Assembly: GCF_005281345.1 (NCBI RefSeq)
Contig: NZ_SZXJ01000035.1
Span: forward strand, 124,001-188,000
DNA: 64,000 nucleotides
From: Citrobacter sp. wls619
GTDB taxonomy: Bacteria; Pseudomonadota; Gammaproteobacteria; Enterobacterales; Enterobacteriaceae
Reading direction: 5' to 3'
Shown here: positions 21,055-30,508 of the stretch, one piece after another
Layout of the letters: each line of letters begins with the position of its first letter
How positions within the stretch are numbered: position 1 is the first letter of the stretch
Program-made: the position numbers and the translations under genes
The notes under the pieces: generated by a model
Databases searched by the model: none
What the model was told of the DNA's origin: nothing
The model's input: the letters and a program-made list of their open reading frames with translations, nothing else

Positions 21055-22257
21055 TCAGGCGTGTGCCTCAGTAAATACGCTACGCTGCGGCTGGCGAATG
21101 GTCGTGGACAGCGCCAGCGAGATGATTAACAGCGCAAAGATAACGCAGAAGGTCACATAGAAACCGCCGAACAGCGAGGCGATAATTGACCCGCAGATGC
21201 TGCCAATCCCGAAGCCCAGGTAGATAACCCCATAGTTTTTCGCCAGGTTATTCAGGCCGAAGAACTCACTCACCAGTGACGGGAAGACCGTAATGGTGCC
21301 ACCGAAGTTGAAGGCGACACAGGCAATGGCTGCGAAGAATGTCACTTCATTCAGCGGAGCAAAAAGCAGCGCCGCCATACCCACCAGCGAAACAACCTGA
21401 CCAATGGTGATAACGCGAATACGGGAAATTTTGTCGGACAGAATCCCCAGAACCAGACGACCTGACAGGTTCGCGATAGAAATAACGGTTACCGCATTCG
21501 CCGCTGTTGCCACATCCATTTTTGCCAGGCTTTGGGCGATATCTTTCGCGACACCAATCACGTAAAGCCCGCTCATGCACGCCGTCAGGAACATCACTGC
21601 CAGCATCCAGTACTGTGGTTTACGCATGGATTGCGCCAGCGTGTAGTCGTTCTCTACCACGCCATTCACGGCTTTAACGTCCTGGTTTGGCGCATCTTTC
21701 ATCAGCGTGGAGCCAAAGACAATCATCACCAGTACAATCGCGCCCCAAATCATAAAGGTCTTTTCCAGACCCACGGAGCTCAGCAGCTGGCTGTCGATAA
21801 ATTTAAAACCGAGGCTACCCAGGCCGTAAGAACCGATCGCAAAGGCGGAAATCAGCCCTTTACGCTCAGGGAACCATTTCACGCAGTTGGACAGGGTTAA
21901 CAGGTATCCTGCACCGTCAGCCAGACCAACCAGTACACCGGCACTCAGCCACAGCATAATCAGGCTGTCAGAATGCGCGGTTAAGAAGAAGCCCACACCC
22001 AGTAAGATACCGGATGCCATGGTGACGCGTTTCACGCCGAAACGTTCCTGAAGCTTCCCGGCGACGGAAGAAGAGATCGCCAGACCCAGACTCAGCAAAC
22101 CAAAGGAAAATGCAACCTGACTAACCGGTGCATCAAGCTTTGAAGAGAGTGCGCCATTGAACAGGCTCCAGGTATAAACAGAACCTAATGCAAATTGGGT
22201 AATGATGGTGCCGATCAGTGTCAGCCACCGGGTACGCTGATAATCAGAAGTTTTCAT
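21055..22257 (-). CDS. yhjX: pyruvate-induced MFS transporter YhjX
   Basis: A 400-residue, twelve-helix major facilitator of the oxalate/formate antiporter type (start RTRWLTLIGTIITQFALGSVYTWSLFNG). In E. coli yhjX is the main target of the YpdA/YpdB two-component system, which responds to extracellular pyruvate. The ATG at 22257 with GGAAG upstream gives the E. coli-like N-terminus; the frame continues open to 22341. The YpdB-type double motif at 22340-22370 is intact, so this regulation is probably kept. Substrate is not certain. Confidence 0.94.
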   Translation of the reverse strand: MKTSDYQRTRWLTLIGTIITQFALGSVYTWSLFNGALSSKLDAPVSQVAFSFGLLSLGLAISSSVAGKLQERFGVKRVTMASGILLGVGFFLTAHSDSLIMLWLSAGVLVGLADGAGYLLTLSNCVKWFPERKGLISAFAIGSYGLGSLGFKFIDSQLLSSVGLEKTFMIWGAIVLVMIVFGSTLMKDAPNQDVKAVNGVVENDYTLAQSMRKPQYWMLAVMFLTACMSGLYVIGVAKDIAQSLAKMDVATAANAVTVISIANLSGRLVLGILSDKISRIRVITIGQVVSLVGMAALLFAPLNEVTFFAAIACVAFNFGGTITVFPSLVSEFFGLNNLAKNYGVIYLGFGIGSICGSIIASLFGGFYVTFCVIFALLIISLALSTTIRQPQRSVFTEAHA

Positions 22258-22339
22258 GGCAGTCTTCCTGCATAAACAAAATGGGAAATTCTCTGCCGAC
22301 AACCATACCGAAGTGCTTTTATGACCAGGAGAAAACGGC

Positions 22340-22370
22340 ATGAAATGCCATCAGGACGGAATGAAATGCC
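22340..22370 (-). promoter_or_regulatory. YpdB operator: tandem GGCATTTCAT repeats
   Basis: On the minus strand GGCATTTCAT occurs twice in direct orientation separated by exactly 11 bp, the arrangement described for YpdB at the E. coli yhjX promoter. It lies about 83-113 bp upstream of the yhjX start. Confidence 0.85.
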
Positions 22371-22508
22371 TGGATTGCGGAATGAATGACGAGACAAAAA
22401 GTCGGGTTACTGAATTTTATTGCCGGAGTTAGTGCACGCTATCGCTGGAATGCGTGTGATTCTTGATCCCAATATGTTACAGAGGTGTTTTATCCAGGCT
22501 TTTTTTCG

Positions 22509-23213
22509 TTAAAATTTGGCGCTCACTCCCATGGTGTACAGGTAGTCGCTGTTATTCGTACTGTTTTCTGCCTGAGAAAGTGCCGCATAGGCAGCCATAT
22601 GCTGATTCAGCAGCATATCTGCACCGACAGTGACATCGACCCAGTTACCATCCTGACTCGTCGTCGCCATACGATTGAGACCCGATTGCGCCTTCCAGAT
22701 ATTCTCGCCAAATTGCTGGTTATAACTGATTTGCGCCCATGGCCGTATATCGCCAAGCTGCGAGTCGACCCGCCAACCCAGGGTACTGACGCTGGCATGC
22801 CACATCGGATCGGTCAGCGTTAGCGAAGTCACACTGTCGCCAAATTCGTTGTAGGTAGAGGTGGTTGAGCCATCATAATGCAGGGCTGCGACGGGCCCCG
22901 TCGTCACCTTACGGGAAAGGGGAAAATTCCAGCCCACGCTCATACCGCTGGTCGCATCCAGAGCCGTTTGGTCCGCCAGATTCACTACCGGCCCCGCCAC
23001 GTTCTGGGTGGAGCGAATGCGCTCTTCCAGAATGTCGTTATAACGTGGTTGGTGATCGCTGTCCCATGTATAGCGTTCCGACGTATGACCGGACAGCGCA
23101 TCAACGATATATTCTTGTTGCCAGCCATATGCCGTATTGGCAAACAGCGCACAAACGATGACGTTCGCCAGAATTAACCTCTGACGACCACTACTGTTTC
23201 TTATAATCATCAA
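22509..23213 (-). CDS. yhjY: autotransporter-barrel-like outer membrane protein YhjY
   Basis: A 234-residue protein with a signal peptide (hydrophobic LILANVIVCALFANTAYG) and a C-terminus of alternating residues ending in Phe (YLYTMGVSAKF), typical of outer-membrane beta-barrels. It resembles the barrel part of autotransporter/esterase proteins without a passenger domain. Position between yhjX and tag is that of E. coli yhjY. Function unknown. An alternative start is the second Met. Confidence 0.82.
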   Translation of the reverse strand: MMIIRNSSGRQRLILANVIVCALFANTAYGWQQEYIVDALSGHTSERYTWDSDHQPRYNDILEERIRSTQNVAGPVVNLADQTALDATSGMSVGWNFPLSRKVTTGPVAALHYDGSTTSTYNEFGDSVTSLTLTDPMWHASVSTLGWRVDSQLGDIRPWAQISYNQQFGENIWKAQSGLNRMATTSQDGNWVDVTVGADMLLNQHMAAYAALSQAENSTNNSDYLYTMGVSAKF

Positions 23214-23369
23214 CGCGACTCCAGAAAAGAGCCGAATTCGGCGATATTATTGTCATTGTTTAAAGGATATCGGGCACATGAGGCCCTGTATTAAATATTG
23301 TCTTTTTAGCGGGCGCGTCAAGGCGAGCCGAATGAAATTTTTACGCCAGTAAAAACAGCGAGGAAGAGT

Positions 23370-23939
23370 ATGCAACGTTGCGGCTGGGTCAGTCAGGATC
23401 CACTATACATTGCCTATCATGACAAGGAATGGGGCGTCCCGGAAACCGATGGAAAAAAGCTGTTCGAAATGATCTGCCTTGAAGGCCAGCAGGCTGGGCT
23501 GTCATGGATAACGGTGCTGAAGAAACGGGAAAACTATCGCCAGGCATTCCACCACTTCGATCCTGCAACCGTTGCGGCGATGACCGAAGAGGATGTAGAA
23601 AGGCTGGTACTGGATGCCGGTATTATTCGTCATCGGGGAAAGATTCAGGCCATTATCGGTAACGCCCGCGCCTTTTTGGCAATGGAGCAAAACGGTGAGC
23701 CGTTTAGCGAGTTCGTCTGGTCATTCGTCGATAACCAACCGCAGTTAACCCGTGCCGCCAGTCTGAGCGATATCCCCACTTCAACGCCCGCTTCTGACGC
23801 GCTTTCTAAAGCGTTAAAGAAACGGGGATTTAAGTTTGTTGGCACCACCATCTGTTACTCCTTTATGCAGGCATGCGGTCTGGTCAACGACCATGTCTTC
23901 GGCTGCATGTGCTACCCAGGAGAGCAACATGATTCGTGA
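23370..23939 (+). CDS. tag: DNA-3-methyladenine glycosylase I
   Basis: A 189-residue constitutive glycosylase that removes 3-methyladenine from alkylated DNA. Its zinc snap uses Cys4 (MQRCGW), His17 (AYHDKEWG), and a C-terminal His and Cys (NDHVFGCMC); the helix-hairpin-helix region and the Glu of the pocket (EGQQAGLSW) are present. The ATG has a GAGGAAG site. The stop overlaps the start of yiaC by 11 bp, indicating a two-gene unit as in E. coli. Confidence 0.96.
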   Translation: MQRCGWVSQDPLYIAYHDKEWGVPETDGKKLFEMICLEGQQAGLSWITVLKKRENYRQAFHHFDPATVAAMTEEDVERLVLDAGIIRHRGKIQAIIGNARAFLAMEQNGEPFSEFVWSFVDNQPQLTRAASLSDIPTSTPASDALSKALKKRGFKFVGTTICYSFMQACGLVNDHVFGCMCYPGEQHDS

Positions 23940-24369
23940 ATCCAACGCTGACGATCTGGCACCCATTCTGGCACTGTGGATGGAAAGCACCATTTTTGCC
24001 CATCCTTTTATCGAAGAACGCTACTGGCGCGAGAGTGAGCCTATCGTACGTGATGTCTACCTGCCCGCTGCGCAAACCTGGGTGTGGGAAGAAAACGGTG
24101 TGCTCAAAGGTTTTGCCAGCGTGATGGAAGAGCGTTTTTTAGGCGCGCTGTTTGTAGAGCCTGCCGCCATCAGAAGCGGTATCGGCAAAGCGCTGGTGCA
24201 ACATGTGCAGCAGCGCTTTTCGTGGCTCAGCCTGGAGGTCTACCAGAAGAATCAATCAGCGGTAAACTTCTACCACGCACTGGGCTTTCGCATTGAAGAC
24301 AGCGCGTGGCAGGAAGAGACTCACCATCCAACCTGGATTATGGGCTGGCAGGTGGATCAAACGCCGTAA
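23929..24369 (+). CDS. yiaC: GNAT N-acetyltransferase YiaC
   Basis: A 146-residue GNAT acetyltransferase; the E. coli homologue can acetylate protein lysines. The acetyl-CoA loop is [13 protein letters not shown] and the C-terminal motif is [17 protein letters not shown]. The ATG at 23929 lies inside the end of tag (11-bp overlap) behind an AGGAGAG ribosome site. Its 3' end overlaps the convergent bisC by 32 bp. Confidence 0.92.
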   Translation: MIRESNADDLAPILALWMESTIFAHPFIEERYWRESEPIVRDVYLPAAQTWVWEENGVLKGFASVMEERFLGALFVEPAAIRSGIGKALVQHVQQRFSWLSLEVYQKNQSAVNFYHALGFRIEDSAWQEETHHPTWIMGWQVDQTP

Positions 24370-26671
24370 GCACCAGGTTCGGCCCACTGTACTTCTCCAG
24401 CCACGCCAGCGCGGTATTGCCCGCACAGCCGTTCCCCAGCTTCGAGCTGGGGAGATCTTTGGTCAGCACGTTGACAGCGCCATTTTTACAAATACCGTCG
24501 GCGGCCGGGTCCAAATCAGGCCAGGCCCCCTCGTGAATACAGATGACGCCGGGTTTGATCCCTGTCGTCACAACAGCACCCGCCAGGATATGCCCGCGGT
24601 GGTTCCACACCCTGACCGTATCGCCATCTGCAATCCCCCGCGCTTGCGCATCCTGCGGGTGTATTGTCACCGGCTCCCGATCCGCCACCGCATACTGTTC
24701 GCGTAACGCACTGTAGTTGAGCTGGCTGTGCAAACGGTGAGCCGGATGGGCGGAGAGCACCTGCAGTTGGTCGGGTTCGGCATTGCCGAACCACTCATCG
24801 GGCTCCAGCCACATCGGGTGTCCTGCACAATCCGCATAGCCGTAACCTGCAATTTTTGCAGAATAGATTTCAATTTTTCCGCTGTCTGTTTTCAGCGGAT
24901 GCGCCTGTGGATCGCGGCGAAAATCAGCAAAACGGATGAATTGCGTATTTGCGGCGTTTTCCGGCATTTCGATCAGTGCATTCTTTTGCCAGAACTCAGC
25001 GAAGGGCGGCAGTGTAACCTGCTGGCTGGCGCCACGCTGCGCAGCAATGTCGTAAAATGTTTCCAGCCATGCCTGTTCGCTTTTCCCCTCAGTGAATCGG
25101 TCATATCCGCCTTTTTCCCAACGTTCACTCAGCTCGGCAAAAACATCAAAATCGTTGCGCGCTTCAGCCTGTGGTGGCACGACCTGCTTCATCGGCACCA
25201 GATGCTGGTTGCTGTAGTCTCCGGTCATGGTCAAATCGTTACGTTCAAAAGAGGTTGTCGCGGGTAACACGATATCGGCATGCTTCGCCGCAGCGGTCCA
25301 GAAACACTCTGAGATAACCACCAGCTCCGGCTTTTGCCAGGCGCGGATCAAACGATTGGTATCCTGATGATGCGTGAAGTTTGCGCCACCGGCCCACCAG
25401 AGCATGCGGATGTCCGGGAAATGCCGATCCATACCGTTGTGCTGATAGAAACCGCCGGGATTTTCCAGCGCCTCAACGATACGCGCCACCGGGATTTTAT
25501 CCACCGCGTCGGTGCCGCCTTTGAGGCTCCCTTGCATCGAAGCCAGTACCGCTGCACGACGCGTCGGGTTCCCACCGTTGGCAAAATGATACGACAGTCC
25601 AAATCCGCCGCCGGGCGTGCCAATTTGACCGAGCATGGCGGCCAGCGTGACGATCATCCAGTGTTTCTGCTCGCCATACTGCTGGCGTTGCATGCCCCAT
25701 CCCGCCATCAGCATGGTGGTGTTTTGGTGAAATATCTCCGCAAGTTCGCGTATTTTCGCTGCCGAAATACCACAAATTTCAGCAGCCCATTCTGCCGTTT
25801 TCGCTACCCCATCGGATTTACCCAGCAGGTAGTCGGCGAACGAATCATATCCGGTTGTACAACGGGCGAGAAAATCCTCGTCATGCCAGTCGTTTTCCAC
25901 CAGCGTATACGCGATACCCAGCATCAACGCTACGTCGGTTCCCATATGCGGGGCGATCCATTCCATTTTGTCGCCAAAGAACGCCACGCTTTCCGATCGC
26001 ATTGGATCGATGCAGATCAATCGCTTACCGCTATCGCGCAGCGCTTCAAAGTAAGCAATACCCTGTTCGTCAGAAGCATTCCAGGCAATTTTCAGCGTAT
26101 TCAGCGGGTTAGCGCTCCACAGCACCACCACATCGCTATGCCCCAGCACCATCGGCCAGCTGGTCTGCTGCTGGTAAACTTCGTTGCCACCTACTACATA
26201 CGGCATGATGGCCTGTGCCGCCCCCGTAGAATAATCCCCCAGGTGCCCGGTATATCCCCCCGCCAGCGCCATATAGCGCTGCAGCAGGGTCGCCGCTTTG
26301 TGTAATACGCCGTTCGACCGCCAGCCGTACGAGCCGGCAAAAATCGAGGCTGGGCCGTAACCGTCACGGATGCGCTTATGCTGCGCATCGATAAGATTCA
26401 GCGCATCGTCCCAGCTTACACGAACAAACTCATCCTGCCCGCGCACGCCTTGCGGATTATCCGGCGAGGCAAGGAATCCTTTACGCACCATGGGAAAACG
26501 TACCCGCGTTTTACTGTGTACCTGATCGCGAACCACGGTTTGCAGCGAGTTAGGATGAGAGGTGGGTAATGCCCCCCGGGATGAAAAAACGGTCTCGCCA
26601 TCGGTTTCGACAACAATAGGTCCCCAGTGTGCGGCAGTTAACACCGGGTAATGAGCAGGTGAATTAGCCAA
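24338..26671 (-). CDS. bisC: biotin sulfoxide reductase (molybdopterin enzyme)
   Basis: A 777-residue cytoplasmic DMSO-reductase-family molybdoenzyme that reduces biotin sulfoxide and free methionine S-sulfoxide. It binds bis-MGD with the serine ligand seen in the GDYSTGAAQ motif, and has no iron-sulfur motif and no Tat signal. I use TTG at 26671, seven bases after AGGAG; it gives exactly the E. coli length and N-terminus (ANS...). An ATG at 26719 would add 16 unsupported residues. Convergent overlap with yiaC is 32 bp. Confidence 0.93.
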   Translation of the reverse strand: MANSPAHYPVLTAAHWGPIVVETDGETVFSSRGALPTSHPNSLQTVVRDQVHSKTRVRFPMVRKGFLASPDNPQGVRGQDEFVRVSWDDALNLIDAQHKRIRDGYGPASIFAGSYGWRSNGVLHKAATLLQRYMALAGGYTGHLGDYSTGAAQAIMPYVVGGNEVYQQQTSWPMVLGHSDVVVLWSANPLNTLKIAWNASDEQGIAYFEALRDSGKRLICIDPMRSESVAFFGDKMEWIAPHMGTDVALMLGIAYTLVENDWHDEDFLARCTTGYDSFADYLLGKSDGVAKTAEWAAEICGISAAKIRELAEIFHQNTTMLMAGWGMQRQQYGEQKHWMIVTLAAMLGQIGTPGGGFGLSYHFANGGNPTRRAAVLASMQGSLKGGTDAVDKIPVARIVEALENPGGFYQHNGMDRHFPDIRMLWWAGGANFTHHQDTNRLIRAWQKPELVVISECFWTAAAKHADIVLPATTSFERNDLTMTGDYSNQHLVPMKQVVPPQAEARNDFDVFAELSERWEKGGYDRFTEGKSEQAWLETFYDIAAQRGASQQVTLPPFAEFWQKNALIEMPENAANTQFIRFADFRRDPQAHPLKTDSGKIEIYSAKIAGYGYADCAGHPMWLEPDEWFGNAEPDQLQVLSAHPAHRLHSQLNYSALREQYAVADREPVTIHPQDAQARGIADGDTVRVWNHRGHILAGAVVTTGIKPGVICIHEGAWPDLDPAADGICKNGAVNVLTKDLPSSKLGNGCAGNTALAWLEKYSGPNLVLTAFDPPASP

Positions 26672-26831
26672 GATAGCGCTCCTGAATGCGATGTGACGGC
26701 TTATGGTTATGCCGTTCAATGTTACTTACAAATTTCAGAGTCTTCCCTGGAATTTTCTTCATGTTCAGACGTCATAATCAACCGCCACGGTCGCTGTGGT
26801 AAAAGAAGAAAAAAGTCATTAAGGAATTAAG

Positions 26832-27494
26832 ATGAAGAAACGTGTATTTGTTATTGCTGCCATCGTGAGCGGCGCCCTGGCGGTATCTGGCTGCACAACA
26901 AACCCTTACACCGGCGAGCGAGAAGCAGGAAAATCCGGCATCGGCGCGGGTATCGGTTCCCTGGTTGGTGCGGGTATTGGCGCCCTTTCGTCTTCGAAGA
27001 AAGATCGCGGCAAAGGCGCGCTGATTGGTGCAGCGGCAGGTGCGGCTGTGGGTGGCGGTATCGGTTATTACATGGATGTGCAGGAAGCTAAACTGCGCGA
27101 GAAAATGCAGGGAACTGGCGTCAGCGTGACGCGTAGCGGCGATAACATCATTCTGAACATGCCAAACAATGTCACCTTCGACAGCAGCAGCGCCAACCTG
27201 AAACCGGCGGGCGCAAACACGCTGACCGGCGTGGCAATGGTACTGAAAGAGTACAATAAAACCGCCGTCAACGTGTTGGGCTTCACCGACAGCACTGGCA
27301 GCCAGGATTTGAACATGCGTCTGTCACAGCAGCGTGCCGACTCCGTCGCCAGCGCGTTGATTACCCAGGGCGTGGCTGCGAACCGCATTCGCACTCAGGG
27401 TATGGGCCCGGCGAACCCCATCGCCAGCAACAGCACGGCTGAAGGTAAAGCGCAGAACCGTCGCGTAGAGATTACGCTGAGTCCTGTACAGTAA
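26832..27494 (+). CDS. yiaD: OmpA-like outer-membrane lipoprotein YiaD
   Basis: A 220-residue lipoprotein. The lipobox AVSGC sets the lipidated Cys near residue 21. A glycine-rich hydrophobic zone (about 35-80, glycine-zipper repeats such as GIGAGIGSLVGAGIGAL) precedes an OmpA/MotB peptidoglycan-binding domain (about 100-220: FDSSSANLKPAG, GFTDSTGSQDLNMRLSQQRA, NRRVEI). In E. coli it is a multicopy suppressor of bamB defects. In E. coli the next gene is ghrB; here the kgu genes lie between. Confidence 0.94.
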   Translation: MKKRVFVIAAIVSGALAVSGCTTNPYTGEREAGKSGIGAGIGSLVGAGIGALSSSKKDRGKGALIGAAAGAAVGGGIGYYMDVQEAKLREKMQGTGVSVTRSGDNIILNMPNNVTFDSSSANLKPAGANTLTGVAMVLKEYNKTAVNVLGFTDSTGSQDLNMRLSQQRADSVASALITQGVAANRIRTQGMGPANPIASNSTAEGKAQNRRVEITLSPVQ

Positions 27495-27501
27495 TCGTTG
27501 A

Positions 27502-27572
27502 GCCGGGTGGCGGCTTCGCCTTACCCGGCCTACGTTCGACATGTAAGCCCGGTAAGCACTGCGCCACCGGGC
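27502..27572. repeat. REP pair after yiaD
   Basis: GCCGGGTGGCGGCTTCGCC...TTACCCGGCCTAC followed by inverted GCCCGGTAAGCACTGCG...CCACCGGGC. It lies between yiaD and the LacI-type regulator. Confidence 0.75.
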
Positions 27573-27635
27573 AAATTACTTGCTTCGTCAGATTTTCCCG
27601 CTAAGGTATTCTCACTAAATCCAGGGAAATCAGCG

Positions 27636-28652
27636 ATGAGCAAATCAACACGGGCAACCATCAGCGATGTGGCAAAAGCCGCAAAAACCGGCAAGACCAG
27701 CATTTCACGCTACCTCAACGGTGAAAAGCATCTGCTATCCGACGCGCTGTTAGCCCGCATTGAAAAAGCCATTGCCGAACTCGACTACCGTCCCAGCCTG
27801 ATGGCCAGAGGCCTGAAGCATGGGCGTACCCGCCTGATTGGCCTGATTATCGCTGATATAACCAACCCCTACTCCGTCAACGTGTTAAGCGGTATTGAAG
27901 CCGCCTGCCGTGACAAAGGTTTTACCCCGCTGGTCTGTAACACCAACAACGAAGTGGATCAGGAGCTGCATTATCTCGACCTGCTGCGCAGCTACCAGGT
28001 CGAAGGGATCGTGGTGAACGCCGTCGGGATGCGTGAAGAAGGACTGAACCGTCTGCAACAGTCTGCGCTGCCAATGGTACTGATTGACCGTAAGATCCCT
28101 GATTTCGCCTGCGATATGGTCGGGCTGGATAACACCCAGGCAGCGACCGTCGCTACCGAACACCTGCTTGAACAAGGTTTTGAAGCCATTCTGTTCCTTA
28201 GCGAGCCACTGGGGATGGTGAATACTCGCCGCGAGCGTCTGAGCGCCTTTCGCGCCACGCTCGCACAATCCCCTGGTGTCATCGCACAAAATGCGGAAGT
28301 CCCGCTAACGGACAATACGCAACTCGATGACACGCTGCGCCAGTTTCACCAGCAGCATCGTGGGATGCGCAAAGCCGTTATCTCTGCTAATGGCGCCCTG
28401 ACGTTGCAGGTTGCCCGTGCGTTAAAGCGTATTGGCCTCAACTGGGGCAGCGACATCGGTCTGCTCGGGTTTGACGAGCTGGAATGGGCCGAACTGGCTG
28501 GCGTCGGCATCACCACGCTAAAACAGCCCACCTGGCAGATTGGCTACACCGCCGTCGAGCAGGTAGTACGCCGGATCGATGGCGACTCAGACGCAATCCA
28601 GGAACAGGTTTTTTCCGGCGAACTGATCGTTCGTGGCTCCACCGCCCGCTAA
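27636..28652 (+). CDS. ptxS: LacI-family regulator of 2-ketogluconate genes (PtxS-like)
   Basis: A 338-residue LacI/GalR repressor. The N-terminal helix-turn-helix ATISDVAKAAKTGKTSISRYLNG is followed by the hinge YRPSLMARGLKHGRT and a periplasmic-binding-protein-like effector domain. It is immediately upstream of kguE-kguK-kguT-ghrB, and a perfect palindrome of the PtxS type lies at 28701-28714, so it is read as the repressor with 2-ketogluconate (or its phosphate) as inducer. ATG 27636 is chosen because homology begins there; the frame is open from 27498. Function is inferred from context. Confidence 0.8.
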   Translation: MSKSTRATISDVAKAAKTGKTSISRYLNGEKHLLSDALLARIEKAIAELDYRPSLMARGLKHGRTRLIGLIIADITNPYSVNVLSGIEAACRDKGFTPLVCNTNNEVDQELHYLDLLRSYQVEGIVVNAVGMREEGLNRLQQSALPMVLIDRKIPDFACDMVGLDNTQAATVATEHLLEQGFEAILFLSEPLGMVNTRRERLSAFRATLAQSPGVIAQNAEVPLTDNTQLDDTLRQFHQQHRGMRKAVISANGALTLQVARALKRIGLNWGSDIGLLGFDELEWAELAGVGITTLKQPTWQIGYTAVEQVVRRIDGDSDAIQEQVFSGELIVRGSTAR

Positions 28653-28700
28653 ATTTCCTTCGTGATGGTGATCATAAATTCAACATCACAGGCTTTTCTT

Positions 28701-28714
28701 TGGAACCGGTTCCA
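28701..28714. promoter_or_regulatory. PtxS-like operator before kguE
   Basis: TGGAACCGGTTCCA is a perfect 14-bp palindrome differing only at symmetric positions from the Pseudomonas PtxS site TGAAACCGGTTTCA. It lies 39 bp upstream of kguE, in the right place to block transcription. Confidence 0.75.
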
Positions 28715-28752
28715 TCTAGCGTTACAGCAAGAACGCTAGTTTTGGAGTTTCC

Positions 28753-29502
28753 ATGAATAGAAAAATTATGGTGGTCACTGCCGCTTACGGCTACGACCAG
28801 GTACGCGCCGCAGGTGGGCAAACGGCCCTGCTGCCCATCATTGCCGAAGCCGGTGCTGACGGGGTTGAAATCCGCCGCGAAATGCTGACCGACGCCGAGC
28901 TAAAAACACTGCCAACAATGGCCTCTGCTATTGAAATTTTCGGCCTGCTGGCATGCTACTCCGCCCCCGAACCGCTGTTCACCGAAGACGGAAATCTTAA
29001 TCCTCGCCTTCCGGAACTACTCCAGGAAGCGCAAGCCCTGCAAGCACTGTGGTTAAAAGTTTCCCTCGGCCATTTTGCCCATGACGGACAGTTCGACGTG
29101 TTGCGCGAATGGCTGGACAACAGCGGGATGGAGCTGGTTGTCGAAAACGATCAGACATCCTGTGGACGCCTGCAACCGATGAAGCGCTTTAACGATGCCT
29201 GTCAGGCATTCAATCTGCCCATTTCTCTGACCTTCGATATGGGTAACTGGTTGTGGGTAGGTGATTCTGCGGAAGAGGCTGCACAGCAGTTGGCCTCAAG
29301 CGTTGGATATATCCATGTGAAAGCCGCCACACCACATCGTGACAGTTACCGTGCCGTGCCGCCCGATCGCGCAGAACCACGCTGGCTGGCGCTGCTGGAC
29401 ACGTTGCCCGCAGATGTTCCGCGCGGCATTGAATTCCCCCTGGAAGGGCAAGACTTGACGGCGGTTACCCGTCATTACGTCGCTCTGTTACGCAAGGAGT
29501 AA
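28753..29502 (+). CDS. kguE: 2-ketogluconate operon sugar-phosphate isomerase/epimerase-like protein KguE
   Basis: A 249-residue TIM-barrel of the AP-endonuclease-2/xylose-isomerase-like family. Metal-site elements visible are GVEIRRE, VVENDQTS, TFDMGNWLW and YIHVKA. In Pseudomonas kguE is the first gene of the kguEKTD operon, but its biochemical step is not firmly established. It lies 3 bp upstream of kguK, so the two are translationally linked. Confidence 0.78.
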   Translation: MNRKIMVVTAAYGYDQVRAAGGQTALLPIIAEAGADGVEIRREMLTDAELKTLPTMASAIEIFGLLACYSAPEPLFTEDGNLNPRLPELLQEAQALQALWLKVSLGHFAHDGQFDVLREWLDNSGMELVVENDQTSCGRLQPMKRFNDACQAFNLPISLTFDMGNWLWVGDSAEEAAQQLASSVGYIHVKAATPHRDSYRAVPPDRAEPRWLALLDTLPADVPRGIEFPLEGQDLTAVTRHYVALLRKE

Positions 29503-29505
29503 CAC

Positions 29506-30444
29506 ATGAAAAATTCACTGGACGTTGTCACCATTGGTGAAGCGATGGCGATGTTTGTCGCCACGCAAACCGGTGATTTGGCGGACGTGGAGCAGTTTAT
29601 TAAACGCGTTGCAGGCGCTGAACTTAACGTGGCGACCGGCCTTGCTCGTCTGGGTCTGAACGTAGGCTGGGTCAGCCGCGTGGGTAACGACAGTTTTGGC
29701 CGTTTTATTATTAAGTCGCTGGAGAAAGAAGGGATTGATGCGCAGGGAGTCACTCTGGACGGGCGCTACGCTACCGGCTTTCAGCTTAAATCTAAAGTCG
29801 AAAATGGAACCGATCCCATTGTGGAATATTTCCGCAAAGGCTCTGCAGCCAGCCATCTCAGCGTTGAGGATTATCACGATGGGTATTTCTCCAGCGCACG
29901 CCACCTGCACCTGAGCGGCGTTGCGGCTGCGCTGTCGGCCAGTTCATATGAACTACTGGCGCACACCGCCCGCACCATGAAAGCCCAGGGCAGGACCATC
30001 TCGTTCGATCCAAATTTGCGTCCGGTACTGTGGAAAAGCGAAGGCGAAATGGTGGAAAAACTCAACCGACTGGCATTCCAGGCTGACTGGGTACTGCCGG
30101 GGTTAAAAGAGGGCATGATTTTAACCGGACAACAGACACCAGAAGCCATTGCAGACTTTTATCTGCGTCATGGCGTGAAAGCCGTCATCGTGAAGACCGG
30201 GGCTGATGGGGCCTGGTACAAAGCAGCTAGCGGCGAGCAAGGCAGCGTCGCGCCGGTGAAAGTCGACAATGTGGTCGATACCGTCGGTGCAGGTGATGGC
30301 TTTGCCGTCGGCGTGATCAGCGCTCTGCTGGAAGGCCGCTCGCTGCATCAGGCGGTGACCCGCGGCAATAAAATTGGCGCTCTGGCCATTCAGGTTCAGG
30401 GCGACAGCGAAGGATTACCCACACGTGAACAATTAGGGGAATAA
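29506..30444 (+). CDS. kguK: 2-ketogluconate kinase KguK (PfkB family)
   Basis: A 312-residue ribokinase-family enzyme with GEAMAMF and GAELNVATGLARLG at the N-terminus and DTVGAGDGFAVG (catalytic Asp) near residue 255. By family and operon it should phosphorylate 2-keto-D-gluconate to 2-keto-6-phosphogluconate. It differs clearly from KdgK at 1390-2319. It sits between kguE (3-bp gap) and kguT. Confidence 0.83.
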   Translation: MKNSLDVVTIGEAMAMFVATQTGDLADVEQFIKRVAGAELNVATGLARLGLNVGWVSRVGNDSFGRFIIKSLEKEGIDAQGVTLDGRYATGFQLKSKVENGTDPIVEYFRKGSAASHLSVEDYHDGYFSSARHLHLSGVAAALSASSYELLAHTARTMKAQGRTISFDPNLRPVLWKSEGEMVEKLNRLAFQADWVLPGLKEGMILTGQQTPEAIADFYLRHGVKAVIVKTGADGAWYKAASGEQGSVAPVKVDNVVDTVGAGDGFAVGVISALLEGRSLHQAVTRGNKIGALAIQVQGDSEGLPTREQLGE

Positions 30445-30508
30445 ATTCCCGGCCAACTCTGTACCCTACAGACAGAGGCGGCGTATCAGCATAACCAGAG
30501 GGCAGTCT

